A stretch of DNA of 64,000 nucleotides from Acetivibrio cellulolyticus CD2 (lineage in GTDB: Bacteria; Bacillota; Clostridia; Acetivibrionales; Acetivibrionaceae). Numbering within the stretch: position 1 is the first letter of the stretch; each line of letters starts with the position of its first letter. A program made the translations under genes and the position numbers. This document shows, piece by piece, positions 41,939 to 51,695 of the stretch. The notes beneath the pieces were generated by a model. The model saw only the letters and a list, made by a program, of their open reading frames with translations. It was not told the DNA's origin and did not search any database. Location: the NCBI RefSeq assembly GCF_000179595.2, contig NZ_JH556653.1, positions 337,964 through 401,963 on the forward strand. Reading direction: 5' to 3'.

Positions 41939-42361
41939 CTATCCAAAACAAAAAAACCCAAACTGCTTTCGCAATTTAAGCTTTTTCTTTTGTCTAAAAT
42001 GAGCGTCATTTATACAATTTAATTTATCCTGGTTCGTTGCACCCGAGTGGGCATTATTTTTTCGAAGGGGCCTACCCTTAGTTTCTTTATCAACATAGAC
42101 ACTAAAACCTACGAAAGCGTCCTCATGATTATCAACTCCGTATGCTATCCCAGATAGGTTGCGGGTTTTATAGGGAATAGTTACAAGACAATCATCAGTA
42201 CTCCAAATATTTGTATTCAGATCAACTCTGTGCCTCCATATTTTCAATTATTTCATTACGCAAATGATCAAGATCATTCAAAGCATTAGGAAAGTAGAAA
42301 GAAAACATTGAATATTATCATAAATTTTAATATCGTCATCCTCTAACGGTTTTTTAGACAT
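41939..42361 (-). pseudogene. Decayed hypothetical gene in at least two frames
   Basis: A good start exists at ATG 42361 (GGAGATGAGGTT before it): MSKKPLEDDDIKIYDNIQ. The frame then breaks and continues as FSFYFPNALNDLDHLRNEII in another frame up to a stop near 42240. A third frame from 42247 runs 102 codons (RHRVDLNTNIWSTDD, GIAYGVDNHEDAFVGFSVYV) with coding-like composition at first and Lys/Phe-rich junk at the end. Read together they look like one frameshifted gene of unknown function. A truly short expressed peptide at the 5' end cannot be excluded. Confidence 0.4.
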
Positions 42362-42537
42362 AACCTCATCTCCTTAAAATTTATATTTGTTTTACTTTAC
42401 TATATGAATTATTATTTAACATTGTGTAACGTATTATTTTAATTTAATTATCTGTTTTGCTAAACTATGATATACTGATACTATAGATCTAAGTTTTACT
42501 ACAAAATATAAAGCTCTTTGATTAGAGGTAAACCATT

Positions 42538-43152
42538 ATGGACGAACAATATTACGAAAAACTACTAAATATAAAAACATCAGGAGAACAAAAAATCTTT
42601 AATGATTCAAGTCACTATTACAGATACGAACCAACATCCTACTATTCATTAGAAACATTGTCAAAGCACTATAAATTTACAGCAGAAGATAGTATAGTTG
42701 ACTTTGGTTGTGGCAAAGGGAGGTTTAACTTTTATATAAATCACTTTTTTGGTTCCTCTGTTAAAGGGATAGAAATGAATAACTTCTTCTACAAGGAAGC
42801 TATTGAAAATAAAAAAAGCTATTTTCAGACAAATAAAAGCAAAAAGGATAATATTAATTTCTTAAACTGCTTTGCAGAAAGATATAATATTGATCCATCA
42901 GATAATAAATTCTACTTCTTTAATCCATTCTCTATGCAAATATTTGCAAAGGTAATAAAAAATATTTTAGTTTCAACGGAAGTGTATGAAAGGACAGTAG
43001 ATGTTATACTATATTATCCATCAAGTGATTATATTTATTTTCTGAATACCAACTCCACCTTCTTACTTATAGATGAGATAAAAGTACCTAATATGTACGA
43101 TAATGATCCCCGTCACTGTTTTTTAATTTATAGAGCAGGATATTATCAGTAA
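42538..43152 (+). CDS. Class I SAM-dependent methyltransferase
   Basis: 204 residues, ATG 42538 after AGAGGTAAACC. Motif I is clear at residues 54-65 (VDFGCGKGRFNF), followed by an acidic end of strand 2 (VKGIEMNNF) and a motif-IV-like FFNPFS near residue 128. The fold is a Rossmann-type methyltransferase of the usual minimal size; substrate unknown. It stands alone between decayed genes and is divergent to the pseudogene on its left, so the region looks like a small island of gene loss or transfer. Confidence 0.8.
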   Translation: MDEQYYEKLLNIKTSGEQKIFNDSSHYYRYEPTSYYSLETLSKHYKFTAEDSIVDFGCGKGRFNFYINHFFGSSVKGIEMNNFFYKEAIENKKSYFQTNKSKKDNINFLNCFAERYNIDPSDNKFYFFNPFSMQIFAKVIKNILVSTEVYERTVDVILYYPSSDYIYFLNTNSTFLLIDEIKVPNMYDNDPRHCFLIYRAGYYQ

Positions 43153-43322
43153 CTTTCAGAAAGCGATAAGTATCACCTATAACGCTTTATTCATAGTTAC
43201 TCACGGAATTGATAATGTCATTTGAATACACCAAAAGAAAGTTGCTCTTTTTGAAAATAATATCTATCGATTCATTTGAAAAATAAATTTTATTCTGAAT
43301 ATATTAACTACAAGGGTAGAAT

Positions 43323-43795
43323 TTACTTAAAAACAGTTATAATAGCCTTCCCTCGAGCATAACCGCCACTAAGACACCTCACTGCTTCAGCGATTTCATG
43401 AAGCTGATAGTGCCTATCTATAACAGGCTTAACCTTACCGCTTGCAACTAACTCCATAACGAACTCCAAATCTTTTCTGTTTGGCTTTGCGACCAATGTG
43501 CATACCTTTTTATTGCCAATCGACATGAATGTGCCAGACACCAAGGATTTAAGCACCTGTAACAAAGCACCACCTACAACAACGCAAGCTCCACTTTTTA
43601 CCACCAAACGTTTGTATGCCGTTAAAAATGGCTTCAGTTTATCGCTAGAACAAGGTTATATCTCTCACTTTCCCTAGTAAAGTCAATATCTTTATAGTTT
43701 ATTACATGATTTGCTCCGAGTGAACTAACCAAGTCAACATTATTTCCACTACATACAGCAGTAACCTCTGCTCCAATTTAATAAACTACCCTTGC
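43323..43795 (-). pseudogene. Remnant of a zinc-type alcohol dehydrogenase / quinone oxidoreductase
   Basis: Only the second half of the family is left. Reading leftward, IGAEVTAVCSGNNVDLVSSL and GANHVINYKDIDFT represent the nucleotide-binding domain; then a stop and frameshift occur near 43650. The last 94 codons continue in another frame (VVVGGALLQVLKSL, AKPNRKDLEFVMELVASGKV, YARGKAIITVF). The N-terminal GroES-like catalytic domain is missing. The C-terminal part retains an ATG but no ribosome site, so expression is unlikely. Confidence 0.75.
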
Positions 43796-43800
43796 AGCTT

Positions 43801-44292
43801 CTAAACTATTCCATACAAGCTTTCCAGTATTTTTTGGCCTGTTGAGGTCTTAAAATACTTTTCTTTAATACTTTTAATAACTTCTGTTTCCAGTTTTTCT
43901 TCCTCAATATTGACCAAAAAATCCGCCTCAACCAGTATTTGAAAATCCATACCGTCAATTTTTTGATAGCTGTGATGATTTCCAATAAGGTGACACACTC
44001 TTTTTATAATGGTTTCTTCTATTTCATCAGAAGGAATTAACTCTACTGCTATAGCCGGTCCCTCCATTTCCTGATACTTGCCAGCCGACGAATTATACTT
44101 TCTTTCCGCTTCTTTTATGCCAATATCATGGAGAATGGCAGCCAATTCAACAACTACTCTATGTTTATCAGAAATCTGTTCATTTCCGCTTATAGCCTTT
44201 GCATAACCATATACTTTAAGAGCATGGTTTATTCTTTTCACATCATCACCAAAATAATATATCATTTTATTCAGCACCTTTGATATCACCAT
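43801..44292 (-). CDS. HD-domain phosphohydrolase
   Basis: 163 residues from ATG 44292, chosen over an ATG 21 bases upstream because GGGGGTAGG then serves as ribosome site. Metal-binding motifs of the HD superfamily are present in order: INHALKVYGYA (His), ELAAILHDIGIKEAE (His-Asp near residue 56), LIGNHHSYQ, and LVEADFLVN (Asp). It probably hydrolyses a phosphate ester or nucleotide; substrate unknown. The next gene upstream is hsdM, about 90 bases away on the same strand, so it could be a distal member of that transcript. Confidence 0.8.
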   Translation of the reverse strand: MVISKVLNKMIYYFGDDVKRINHALKVYGYAKAISGNEQISDKHRVVVELAAILHDIGIKEAERKYNSSAGKYQEMEGPAIAVELIPSDEIEETIIKRVCHLIGNHHSYQKIDGMDFQILVEADFLVNIEEEKLETEVIKSIKEKYFKTSTGQKILESLYGIV

Positions 44293-44379
44293 AACGCATC
44301 CTACCCCCTTCATTAGCTGGTATCAGGTATTCTAATTCAATCAAGCATTTTCATTTATATTAATTCATTCTAATAATTC

Positions 44380-45864
44380 TCAACTCAGTTTAACCATTAT
44401 CTCCCTGAAGCTCTCCAAAGCTGCTTCAATATTCTCCACAATATCGTTTGCCAGTTCATCAGGGTCAGGTAGATTATCCAGATCAGCAAGGCTCTTGTCC
44501 TTTATCCAGGTGATATCAAGGCTTGTCTTATCCCTGTTTACAATATCCTCATAAGAAAATCTTCTCCATCTGCCTTCCGGATTTGTATCAGGCTTCCATG
44601 TTTCCTCTCTATCATGCCTGTTTTCTGGGTTATAGCACTTTATAAATTCATCCAGGTCATCAACCTTTAAAGGATTCTTTTTTAATGTAAAATGAATATT
44701 AGTTCTAAAGTCATAAATCCAAACTTCCTTTGTCCAAGGGTCTTTACTGGCTGGCTTGTTATCAAAGAAAATAACATTAGCCTTAACACCTGGTTTGTAG
44801 AATATTCCGGTTGGAAGCCTTAATATTGTGTGGAGCTCTGTAGTTTCAAGGAGTTTTTTTCTGACTGTCTCCCCAGCTCCGCCTTCAAAGAGCACATTGT
44901 CCGGTAATACAACAGCAGCTCTTCCATCAGATTTTAAGAGGGTACGAATATGCTGCACAAAATTTAGTTGCTTATTGCTTGTGGTAGCCCAGAAGTCCTG
45001 GCGATTGTAAGTCAGGTCATCAGTCTCCTGTTCTCCCTCTTCATTTGTAAAAGTCATGCTGCTTTTTTTACCAAAAGGCGGATTAGTGAGGACATAATCA
45101 ACACGAAGTCCAGTATCCGCTATGAGTGAGTCTGCAGAAGAAATAAAGTTATCGCTGTCAATATCACCTATGTTATGCAAGAACATATTCATAAGAGCCA
45201 ATCTTCTCGTATTTGCAACTATTTCATTACCGAAGAAGGTTTTATATTTCAGGAAATGCTTCTGCTCTTTATCCAAAGAATAGTTTTGCACAATATAGTC
45301 ATAAGCTGCAAGCAAGAATCCTCCTGTTCCGCAGGCGGGGTCGGATATTGTCTTCATTGGCTCAGGTCTTAGGCACTTGACAATGCCTTTTATAAGTGGT
45401 CTTGGTGTAAAATACTGACCTGCACCGCTTTTTACGTCCTCCGCGTTTTTTTCCAAAAGCCCTTCATAAATCTGTCCCTTGATATCAGCCCCCATGGTGC
45501 TCCACTGCTCTTTATCAATCATATCTATGAGCTTTGAAAGCTTTGCCGGGTCCTGAATCTTGTTTTGTGATTTTGTAAAAATCTGCCCCAGTATTCCCTT
45601 GTTTTTCCCAAGCTCACGTAAAAGTTCATTATAGTGAACCTCAAGCTCTGCACCCTTAACCTCGGTAAGGCTGTCCCAGTTGTACTTTTCAGGTATGGGT
45701 AATGTCCTGTTGTAAGGCGGCTTTGAAAACTCATATGCCATTTTTAAAAACAGAAGATATGTAAGCTGTTCCAAGTAATCTCCATAGCCAACTCCATCAT
45801 CCCTTAAGGTATTGCAAAAGCTCCATATTTTAGACACAACACTTGATGTGTTATTTTCACTCAT
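44380..45864 (-). CDS. hsdM: Type I restriction-modification methyltransferase subunit
   Basis: 494 residues from ATG 45864, with AGGGGGAG upstream, overlapping the DUF1016 gene by eight bases. An N-terminal helical HsdM domain (SKIWSFCNTLRDDGVGYGDY) is followed by the N6-adenine methyltransferase domain: YFTPRPLI, motif I DPACGTGGF (about 174-182) and motif IV NPPF (about 260). It methylates adenine in the sequence chosen by HsdS and is required in the restriction complex. It is the last gene of the four-gene operon, separated from hsdS by the DUF1016 gene, an uncommon order. Confidence 0.95.
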   Translation of the reverse strand: MSENNTSSVVSKIWSFCNTLRDDGVGYGDYLEQLTYLLFLKMAYEFSKPPYNRTLPIPEKYNWDSLTEVKGAELEVHYNELLRELGKNKGILGQIFTKSQNKIQDPAKLSKLIDMIDKEQWSTMGADIKGQIYEGLLEKNAEDVKSGAGQYFTPRPLIKGIVKCLRPEPMKTISDPACGTGGFLLAAYDYIVQNYSLDKEQKHFLKYKTFFGNEIVANTRRLALMNMFLHNIGDIDSDNFISSADSLIADTGLRVDYVLTNPPFGKKSSMTFTNEEGEQETDDLTYNRQDFWATTSNKQLNFVQHIRTLLKSDGRAAVVLPDNVLFEGGAGETVRKKLLETTELHTILRLPTGIFYKPGVKANVIFFDNKPASKDPWTKEVWIYDFRTNIHFTLKKNPLKVDDLDEFIKCYNPENRHDREETWKPDTNPEGRWRRFSYEDIVNRDKTSLDITWIKDKSLADLDNLPDPDELANDIVENIEAALESFREIMVKLS

Positions 45865-46894
45865 TAGTCTCTCCCCCTGCCAAACTTGTAAAATTCTCTT
45901 CAATTTCTTCTATCGTAGGTAAGCTGCTCTTTAATTCTTCGGGAATTTCCTGCAGCAGCTTATATTCACTTACTCCCATTGGTTTTGTCATATCTTTTAA
46001 CGCATATTCTGCAACCAGCTTATTCTTTTCCTTGCACAGGATTATTCCTATGGAAGGATTGTCATGATCTGTTTTTAATTTATTGTCAACAGCCGAAAGA
46101 TAGAAATTAAGTTTACCTGCATATTCAGGCTTGAACTTTCCTGTCTTAAGCTCTATAACGACATAACATCTTAGCTTCGTATGGTAAAACAGCAAATCTA
46201 TATAGAAATCTTCTCCACCAACTTCCAGGTGATATTGGTTTCCAATGAAAGCAAACCCTGTTCCAAGTTCTAAAAGAAATTTGGTAATCTTCTGAACCAA
46301 TTGTCTTTCAATGTCCCTTTCATCCATTCCTTCCCTGAAGGATATGAAGTCAAAAATGTATGGGTCTTTTAAAGTTTCTGCTGCCAATTCACTTTGATTG
46401 GCTGGCATCAACGATTTAAAGTTTGTAGTTTTTTCAGCCACAGCCTGTCTTTGATATAGATTGGTTTCTATTTGATGAACCATTACATCACGCGACCAGC
46501 CATTTTCTATAACCTTTTGAATATACCAAGTTCTTTCTTTTGTATTTTCAACCTTTTCAAGCAATGTTATATTGTGATACCATGTAATTTGTGCAAGCAC
46601 CTCTTGCACAAATTCTATTTCTTTATATTCCTCAGCGAACTTTCTCATATACTTTAAGTTTCTTGCTGAAAACCCCTTTAAATCTGGAAACTCAGAAGCT
46701 AAATCCTTTGCAAGCCTATCAATGATCTTGCTACCCCAACCTTCAATATTCTGATGCTTTAAAATTATATTACCTATATTCCAGTAACGAGTTATAAACT
46801 CTTTATTTGCGGCAAGAACAGCTCTATACCTGCCTTCTCTTATTTCAGATCTTATTTCCATAAGGATATTGGTATATTGGCTAAGTTCACTCAT
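45857..46894 (-). CDS. DUF1016 (YhcG-type) PD-(D/E)XK nuclease-like protein
   Basis: 345 residues, ATG 46894 overlapping the hsdS stop by four bases. The N-terminal half matches the DUF1016 N-terminal region (GRYRAVLAANKEFITRYWNI, GWGSKIIDRLAKDL, GFSARNLKYMRKFAE). The C-terminal half carries the nuclease core DFYIDLLFYH...YVVIELKTGKF, with Asp about 229 and the E-x-K about 246-248. These proteins resemble Holliday-junction-type nucleases and are common in defence regions. Its position inside the operon with overlaps on both sides suggests it acts with the type I enzyme, but its exact role is not established. Confidence 0.85.
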   Translation of the reverse strand: MSELSQYTNILMEIRSEIREGRYRAVLAANKEFITRYWNIGNIILKHQNIEGWGSKIIDRLAKDLASEFPDLKGFSARNLKYMRKFAEEYKEIEFVQEVLAQITWYHNITLLEKVENTKERTWYIQKVIENGWSRDVMVHQIETNLYQRQAVAEKTTNFKSLMPANQSELAAETLKDPYIFDFISFREGMDERDIERQLVQKITKFLLELGTGFAFIGNQYHLEVGGEDFYIDLLFYHTKLRCYVVIELKTGKFKPEYAGKLNFYLSAVDNKLKTDHDNPSIGIILCKEKNKLVAEYALKDMTKPMGVSEYKLLQEIPEELKSSLPTIEEIEENFTSLAGGETNE

Positions 46895-48234
46895 TTGACT
46901 GCTCCTTTAGCTTTTTTCTTTGTAGGTTTGGGAGTAGAATTTTGATTTTCTAACCGTATCCGCTCTAGAAGTTTTTCAGCAGGTTCGTCATTGGGGTCTT
47001 GGGGTACAAGCTTGCCTTCAAAGGCTTTTTTAAGGATGCTTTGACGAAGTGCTTCCGCTTGTGCCAAGCTCTTCTCTATAGCCTCTTCCATTTTGTCACA
47101 GACAGATAAGCGGGATTCAATTTCTTGGACTATTTTTTGTGCTACATGAACTTCTGGATAAGGAATTAAAACATCTCTAATGTCATCTAAACCAAGCCCC
47201 TTTTTAGTCGCACCTCTTTGATACTCTAATAGTCTTCTTCTGCCAGTTTCACTTTTTAGATACCAAGCTACAAACTTACTATATCTTGAATCATTTAATC
47301 GTACTACCGCAATATGCTGATTGATGTATGCTTCTCCAAAATTACTTGGTACAAGTCCAATGCTACCCAAATCAGCAGTTATAGATATCAGCAAATCTCC
47401 TTCTTGAAGTCTGCTTCTCAGTCCTTCTGCTTTCTCTGGCAATCTAACATACTGAACTTCCGACAGATCAATATCAATACCAACTCTAGTTAAATTCCCA
47501 ATTCTTATAAATTTTGCCCCTTTGTCCGAATAGTACTGTGCCCAACCTCTTGAGCCACTTGTTATCAGAGATGATATTGACCTAACACTTTTTTCATTTT
47601 GTATACACATTTCTCCATCAAATGCCCATTTCAAAACAGCCTGACGATAAACCTTCAACTGCTGCTGTGCTGTTTTCAAGCTTTCCACACCTTTGTCAAG
47701 TTCGCTGAAAAGCTCCTCAATTTTGGATACTATGCGGTGTTGTTCTGATAAAGGCGGAATAAATATCTCTAAATTCTTTAAATCTTCTAGAGAAATGTTA
47801 TTCATAGCACCTCCACGTGCCATTGATTTAGTTTTTGAGGCTACAAAAGACTCAAGCTGTAAAACTAAAAAACTTGGAAGTGTTATTCTTTTAACACCTT
47901 TTATTATTGCTAGTGCCTGATTTGTATTAGCTGGTAAATACTCTTTCCTTACAATGCATGTCTTACCAATTGTCCCAGCAATTGAAAACAATATATCATT
48001 TTCCTCAAGTATTGATTTCTTTTGACATAAATGTGCCTCCTCTGAAATATAGTCACTTATGCTGTATAAATCAACTCTCCCGAAGGAAACATTCTCAACT
48101 TTTATAAAATTAATACCTTCTTTGAGAAAATTATAGCCATAGGATGTAGGAGTAGCTCCCTTTGTTATTCTAGTAGCAACTTCCATCATTTTTTCAGAAA
48201 CCCAACCTCTAGGCAAATCCTTTATTTCATTCAT
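46891..48234 (-). CDS. hsdS: Type I restriction-modification specificity subunit
   Basis: 447 residues from ATG 48234 (MNEIKDLPRGWVSEKM, a typical HsdS start; an ATG 24 bases earlier is weaker). Two target-recognition domains, about 8-160 and 215-370, each followed by a conserved helical spacer (LSEQHRIVSKIEELFSELDK; VAQKIVQEIESRLSVCDKME). The C-terminus has the usual QSILKKAFEGKLVPQDP. The two half-site domains differ, so a bipartite asymmetric target is expected. It overlaps or abuts hsdR upstream and overlaps DUF1016 by ATGA downstream. Confidence 0.93.
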   Translation of the reverse strand: MNEIKDLPRGWVSEKMMEVATRITKGATPTSYGYNFLKEGINFIKVENVSFGRVDLYSISDYISEEAHLCQKKSILEENDILFSIAGTIGKTCIVRKEYLPANTNQALAIIKGVKRITLPSFLVLQLESFVASKTKSMARGGAMNNISLEDLKNLEIFIPPLSEQHRIVSKIEELFSELDKGVESLKTAQQQLKVYRQAVLKWAFDGEMCIQNEKSVRSISSLITSGSRGWAQYYSDKGAKFIRIGNLTRVGIDIDLSEVQYVRLPEKAEGLRSRLQEGDLLISITADLGSIGLVPSNFGEAYINQHIAVVRLNDSRYSKFVAWYLKSETGRRRLLEYQRGATKKGLGLDDIRDVLIPYPEVHVAQKIVQEIESRLSVCDKMEEAIEKSLAQAEALRQSILKKAFEGKLVPQDPNDEPAEKLLERIRLENQNSTPKPTKKKAKGAVK

Positions 48235-48238
48235 TCCT

Positions 48239-50992
48239 TTACGCCACCAATCCTTCATTCAACTCATCTATAATCTCATCCGTCTTATCTCCAAACAACT
48301 GCCACATCTTGCCCAAACCACCCTTTGCATCAAAGGGTGAATAGTCCAAATCATCCTTATCCAGATGAAATGACATGGCAATGTGATCCTTAATCATCCT
48401 GAGCCACTCCATCTGCTCTGGAGTAAACTTTAAAGCTCCTGCCTGCTTTTTAAACACCCAATCCTGGAAGTTCTTATCCACTGTTTTATCATACGGAGCC
48501 AATGCATCATCAATCCCAATTACCCTTCTCACCAAAGAAACCAGTGCAACAAGCTCATTCTTGGGATTACCACAATTCACATTGTCAAGCTGCTCATAGG
48601 CTTGCCATACACTAAACGGAGCTAGGGCAGGTTTTTCCAGCTTCAGATTTTCCAGCAGGTCCTTGATCATGGAATAGGTCAATTCCCTTCTTCGGTATGG
48701 TTGTCCGTAAAAAATCTGAAGTGCTATAATTTCATCTTTATGTTTCTCTATGTACGCCTTAAAATCTTCAACAATTTCTGTTGCTTTCTCCTTCGCCTTT
48801 GAATCCCATCCGGCAAACTCAACGACATCAGGATTAATTATATCAATTATCTGCTCATGAGCTTTTCTAACATTTTCAATATATGTATTCAATTCGCCTG
48901 TAAATGCCCTTGCAGCATCTTTTATAAGTTCCTGCTGAGCTTCCTCAAGTTGTGATGGCTCTGGAACATTTTCAGTGAAAATACCAAACTTTTTTCTTGC
49001 AGCAACATCAATTATATCAGGATCATAAGCATCCAGCAAAGCCTTAGTCACCTGTTTCAAACTTTTCCCTTGAGATTTCTCTCGGAATTGTTCCTTTTCC
49101 TTATCTGTCATCTGCTTTTCAAGCCTTATAAGTCTGTTTGCCAAGCTGGTATAAAGGTCTTCATCCCTAGCACCAACCGCAACAGCCCTCAAAAGGTCTT
49201 TCAAAGGAACTCCTGGTTTTCGCTCCAATGGCCTGCTGTCTGTCTTCAACGACTTTGTAACGCCGATTGCATCAATAATTACAAAATGGTCCTTTGTATA
49301 TTGAGCCGAAGGAGTAACCTTCTTCAAGTCATCTAACGAAATGGTTCTCGTTCCTCTGCCCTTCATTTGTTCGAAATAATTCCTGCTCTTAACATCCCTC
49401 ATAAATATGAGACATTCCAAAGGCTTCACATCAGTACCTGTTGCAATCATATCCACAGTAACTGCGATTCTTGGGTTATAGTCATTCCTAAACTGTGACA
49501 GCACAGATTTGGGATCTTCATCTGAATTATATGTAATCTTTTTACAAAAGGCATTTCCCTCATTAAATTCTTCCCTGACAATGTTTATAATATCATCCGC
49601 ATGGCTGTCTGTCTTTGCAAATATAAGTGTCTTTGGCACTTCGGTACGATGTGGAAAAATTTCAGGAAGCTTCTCCTTAAAGGTTCTAATAATGGCCCGT
49701 ATCTGATTGGGATTTACCACCTCATCGTCCAGCTTTTTAGCTGAATATGTTACATCCTCATCCAACTGCTCCCATCGCTTACGTCTTGTGAGCTTTTCTC
49801 TTTTGTCAACAAACTCACCTTTCCAAATGGCTGCACCCCTCTTAGTAATCTTCGTTTCAATGACATATACATTATGTCCAACATTAACACCATCAATTAC
49901 AGCTTCCTCATGGGTATATTCACTCACAATATTTTGATTAAAAAACCCAAATGTCCTTTTATCAGGAGTTGCTGTAAGTCCTATCAAAAAACCGTCAAAA
50001 TACTCTAAAACCTGTTTCCAAAGATTATAAATACTTCTATGACATTCATCTATAATTATAAAATCAAAAAACTCTATTGGAACTTTTTCATTATATATAA
50101 CGGGTAGAGGTTCACGCTTTTCCCATTTTATTTCACCTGGGTTACATTCCTCAGCATCTTCTTCAAGCTCTTCTCCCTTAAGAATGGAATACATCCTCTG
50201 AATGGTACTGATACACACCTGACTATCAGTAGCTATATAGCTTGACTTTAGACGCTGGACATTATATAGCTCGGTAAATTTCCTATTATCATCGTTTGGT
50301 AAATAGGATAAAAACTCTTGCTCAGCCTGCTCTCCAAGGTTTTTAGTATCAACTAGAAATAGAATTCTTTTTGCATTGGCGTATCTTAAAAGCCTATATA
50401 TAAAGGTTATGGCTGTAAATGTTTTACCTGATCCTGTTGCCATCTGTATAAGAGCCCTTGGTCTATTGTCTTTAAAAGATTTCTCAAGCTTTTTTATTGC
50501 TCTTATCTGACAATCACGGAGTCCTTCCTCAGGTAATACCTTGATATCAAGCAATCTTCCCCTTAATGGTTTCGCGTTCTTAAGCATATCCCGTAAAGTT
50601 TCCGGTCTATAAAATGTAAAAACCTCTTTTGCCCTTGGCTTTGGATCCCGGTAATCTGTAAAATGTGTTATTGTACCTGTACTTTCATAAACAAAAGGCA
50701 GCGGGTCATTTTTTAGGTATTTTAGCTTGCTGACTGCATATTCTAAAGACTGTTCCTCAACTGTAGTAATACGATGTCCTTCTTCTTCCTTCTTAGCTTC
50801 AATAACCCCTACAGGCTTTTGTTCAATAAACAAAATATAGTCAGCTATACCTGCATCTGTTTGATACTCCCGAACAGCTACTCCAGTGCCTGCGTACAGG
50901 TTAATCTGATTTTTGCTTTGAATAATCCATCCACAGCTAATTAGCTGTTTATCTATATTATCTCTGGCTCTTTGCTCCGGATTTTGATTCAT
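48239..50992 (-). CDS. hsdR: Type I restriction enzyme motor/nuclease subunit
   Basis: 917 residues from ATG 50992 with AGGGGTG seven bases upstream. The N-terminal nuclease domain has the PD-(D/E)XK pattern DAGIADYILFI...GVIEAKKE (about 47-70). The helicase motor has Walker A QMATGSGKT (about 184-192), DECH (about 314), GLTATPD (about 338) and a motif VI-like MKGRGTR (about 546). A long helical C-terminal region docks to the methylase core. It translocates and cuts DNA lacking the modification. First gene of the operon; the rest follow with overlaps or very short gaps. Length is normal, with no frameshift. Confidence 0.95.
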   Translation of the reverse strand: MNQNPEQRARDNIDKQLISCGWIIQSKNQINLYAGTGVAVREYQTDAGIADYILFIEQKPVGVIEAKKEEEGHRITTVEEQSLEYAVSKLKYLKNDPLPFVYESTGTITHFTDYRDPKPRAKEVFTFYRPETLRDMLKNAKPLRGRLLDIKVLPEEGLRDCQIRAIKKLEKSFKDNRPRALIQMATGSGKTFTAITFIYRLLRYANAKRILFLVDTKNLGEQAEQEFLSYLPNDDNRKFTELYNVQRLKSSYIATDSQVCISTIQRMYSILKGEELEEDAEECNPGEIKWEKREPLPVIYNEKVPIEFFDFIIIDECHRSIYNLWKQVLEYFDGFLIGLTATPDKRTFGFFNQNIVSEYTHEEAVIDGVNVGHNVYVIETKITKRGAAIWKGEFVDKREKLTRRKRWEQLDEDVTYSAKKLDDEVVNPNQIRAIIRTFKEKLPEIFPHRTEVPKTLIFAKTDSHADDIINIVREEFNEGNAFCKKITYNSDEDPKSVLSQFRNDYNPRIAVTVDMIATGTDVKPLECLIFMRDVKSRNYFEQMKGRGTRTISLDDLKKVTPSAQYTKDHFVIIDAIGVTKSLKTDSRPLERKPGVPLKDLLRAVAVGARDEDLYTSLANRLIRLEKQMTDKEKEQFREKSQGKSLKQVTKALLDAYDPDIIDVAARKKFGIFTENVPEPSQLEEAQQELIKDAARAFTGELNTYIENVRKAHEQIIDIINPDVVEFAGWDSKAKEKATEIVEDFKAYIEKHKDEIIALQIFYGQPYRRRELTYSMIKDLLENLKLEKPALAPFSVWQAYEQLDNVNCGNPKNELVALVSLVRRVIGIDDALAPYDKTVDKNFQDWVFKKQAGALKFTPEQMEWLRMIKDHIAMSFHLDKDDLDYSPFDAKGGLGKMWQLFGDKTDEIIDELNEGLVA

Positions 50993-51171
50993 CAAATCAC
51001 CCCTAATTTTGAAATACTAAAATGATATGGTAATTATCAATCAAACTTGTATTGTAGCCATTCCTATACTTTCCACATTATCTCAACACTATTTTATTTG
51101 TTTTATGGTTAATATACAATATGTTTCAGTTGTTTTTCTTATTGCTTTCTGATTTTGTAAAGTAAGACTCA

Positions 51172-51348
51172 ATAAAACAGCTACTTTGGGCTTAAAAGCT
51201 CCTTTAAGAATTTATTTCACTGGGAGCAGCTTGTGAAGAATGTTAAAGACATACTCAAGGTACAAATCAGAAGGCTTTCACTGGGTGAAAGAATCAAAAT
51301 GGAGTTCAGTGCTCATGAATGGATGCAGATCGAGCAGTTGATAAATTA
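51172..51348 (+). pseudogene. Short coding remnant, possibly a transposase end
   Basis: After a TAA the plus strand is open for about 58 codons to TAG 51348, with GLKSSFKNLFHWEQLVKNV and later RRLSLGERIKMEFSAHEWMQ and IEQLIN at the end. It has protein-like, helical composition but no start codon with ribosome site. It may be the tail of a lost mobile-element or phage gene. The family was not recognised. Confidence 0.25.
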
Positions 51349-51497
51349 GCATTCCTATCCACTTATCTGGATTTTTTCCATCAGAAGCAAACACTTTTCT
51401 TTTTTAATCACTTTTGACGGAATCATTTGTATTGAGTCCTTGTAAATCTTCGCAATGAATTTTCCGATAATATGAAGTGAATAGTTCAGTAGTCAAG

Positions 51498-51525
51498 TTG
51501 CAGTCAAATAAGTACTTATTATTAC
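51498..51525 (+). promoter_or_regulatory. Candidate promoter with 14-bp palindrome in the spacer
   Basis: TTGCAG (51498-51503), 16 bases, TATTAC (51520-51525). AATAAGTACTTATT (51507-51520) is a perfect palindrome between the boxes, a typical place for a repressor. Both boxes are imperfect. The rest of 51349-51695 is AT-rich leader without another recognised feature. Confidence 0.4.
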
Positions 51526-51695
51526 TTTTTTCATATTCTAAAGGTCAATTGTGATCCTAGTAATCAATTTAATAAGGATTTTTGAAATTTAAATTGAAAT
51601 TCATGCATAGCTTAATTGCGGGAAATGATTATGTAAAATCATTAATCAAAGGGATTAATTCTCAAAATATAGAAGAAAGGGAGTCAGAAGATTTT

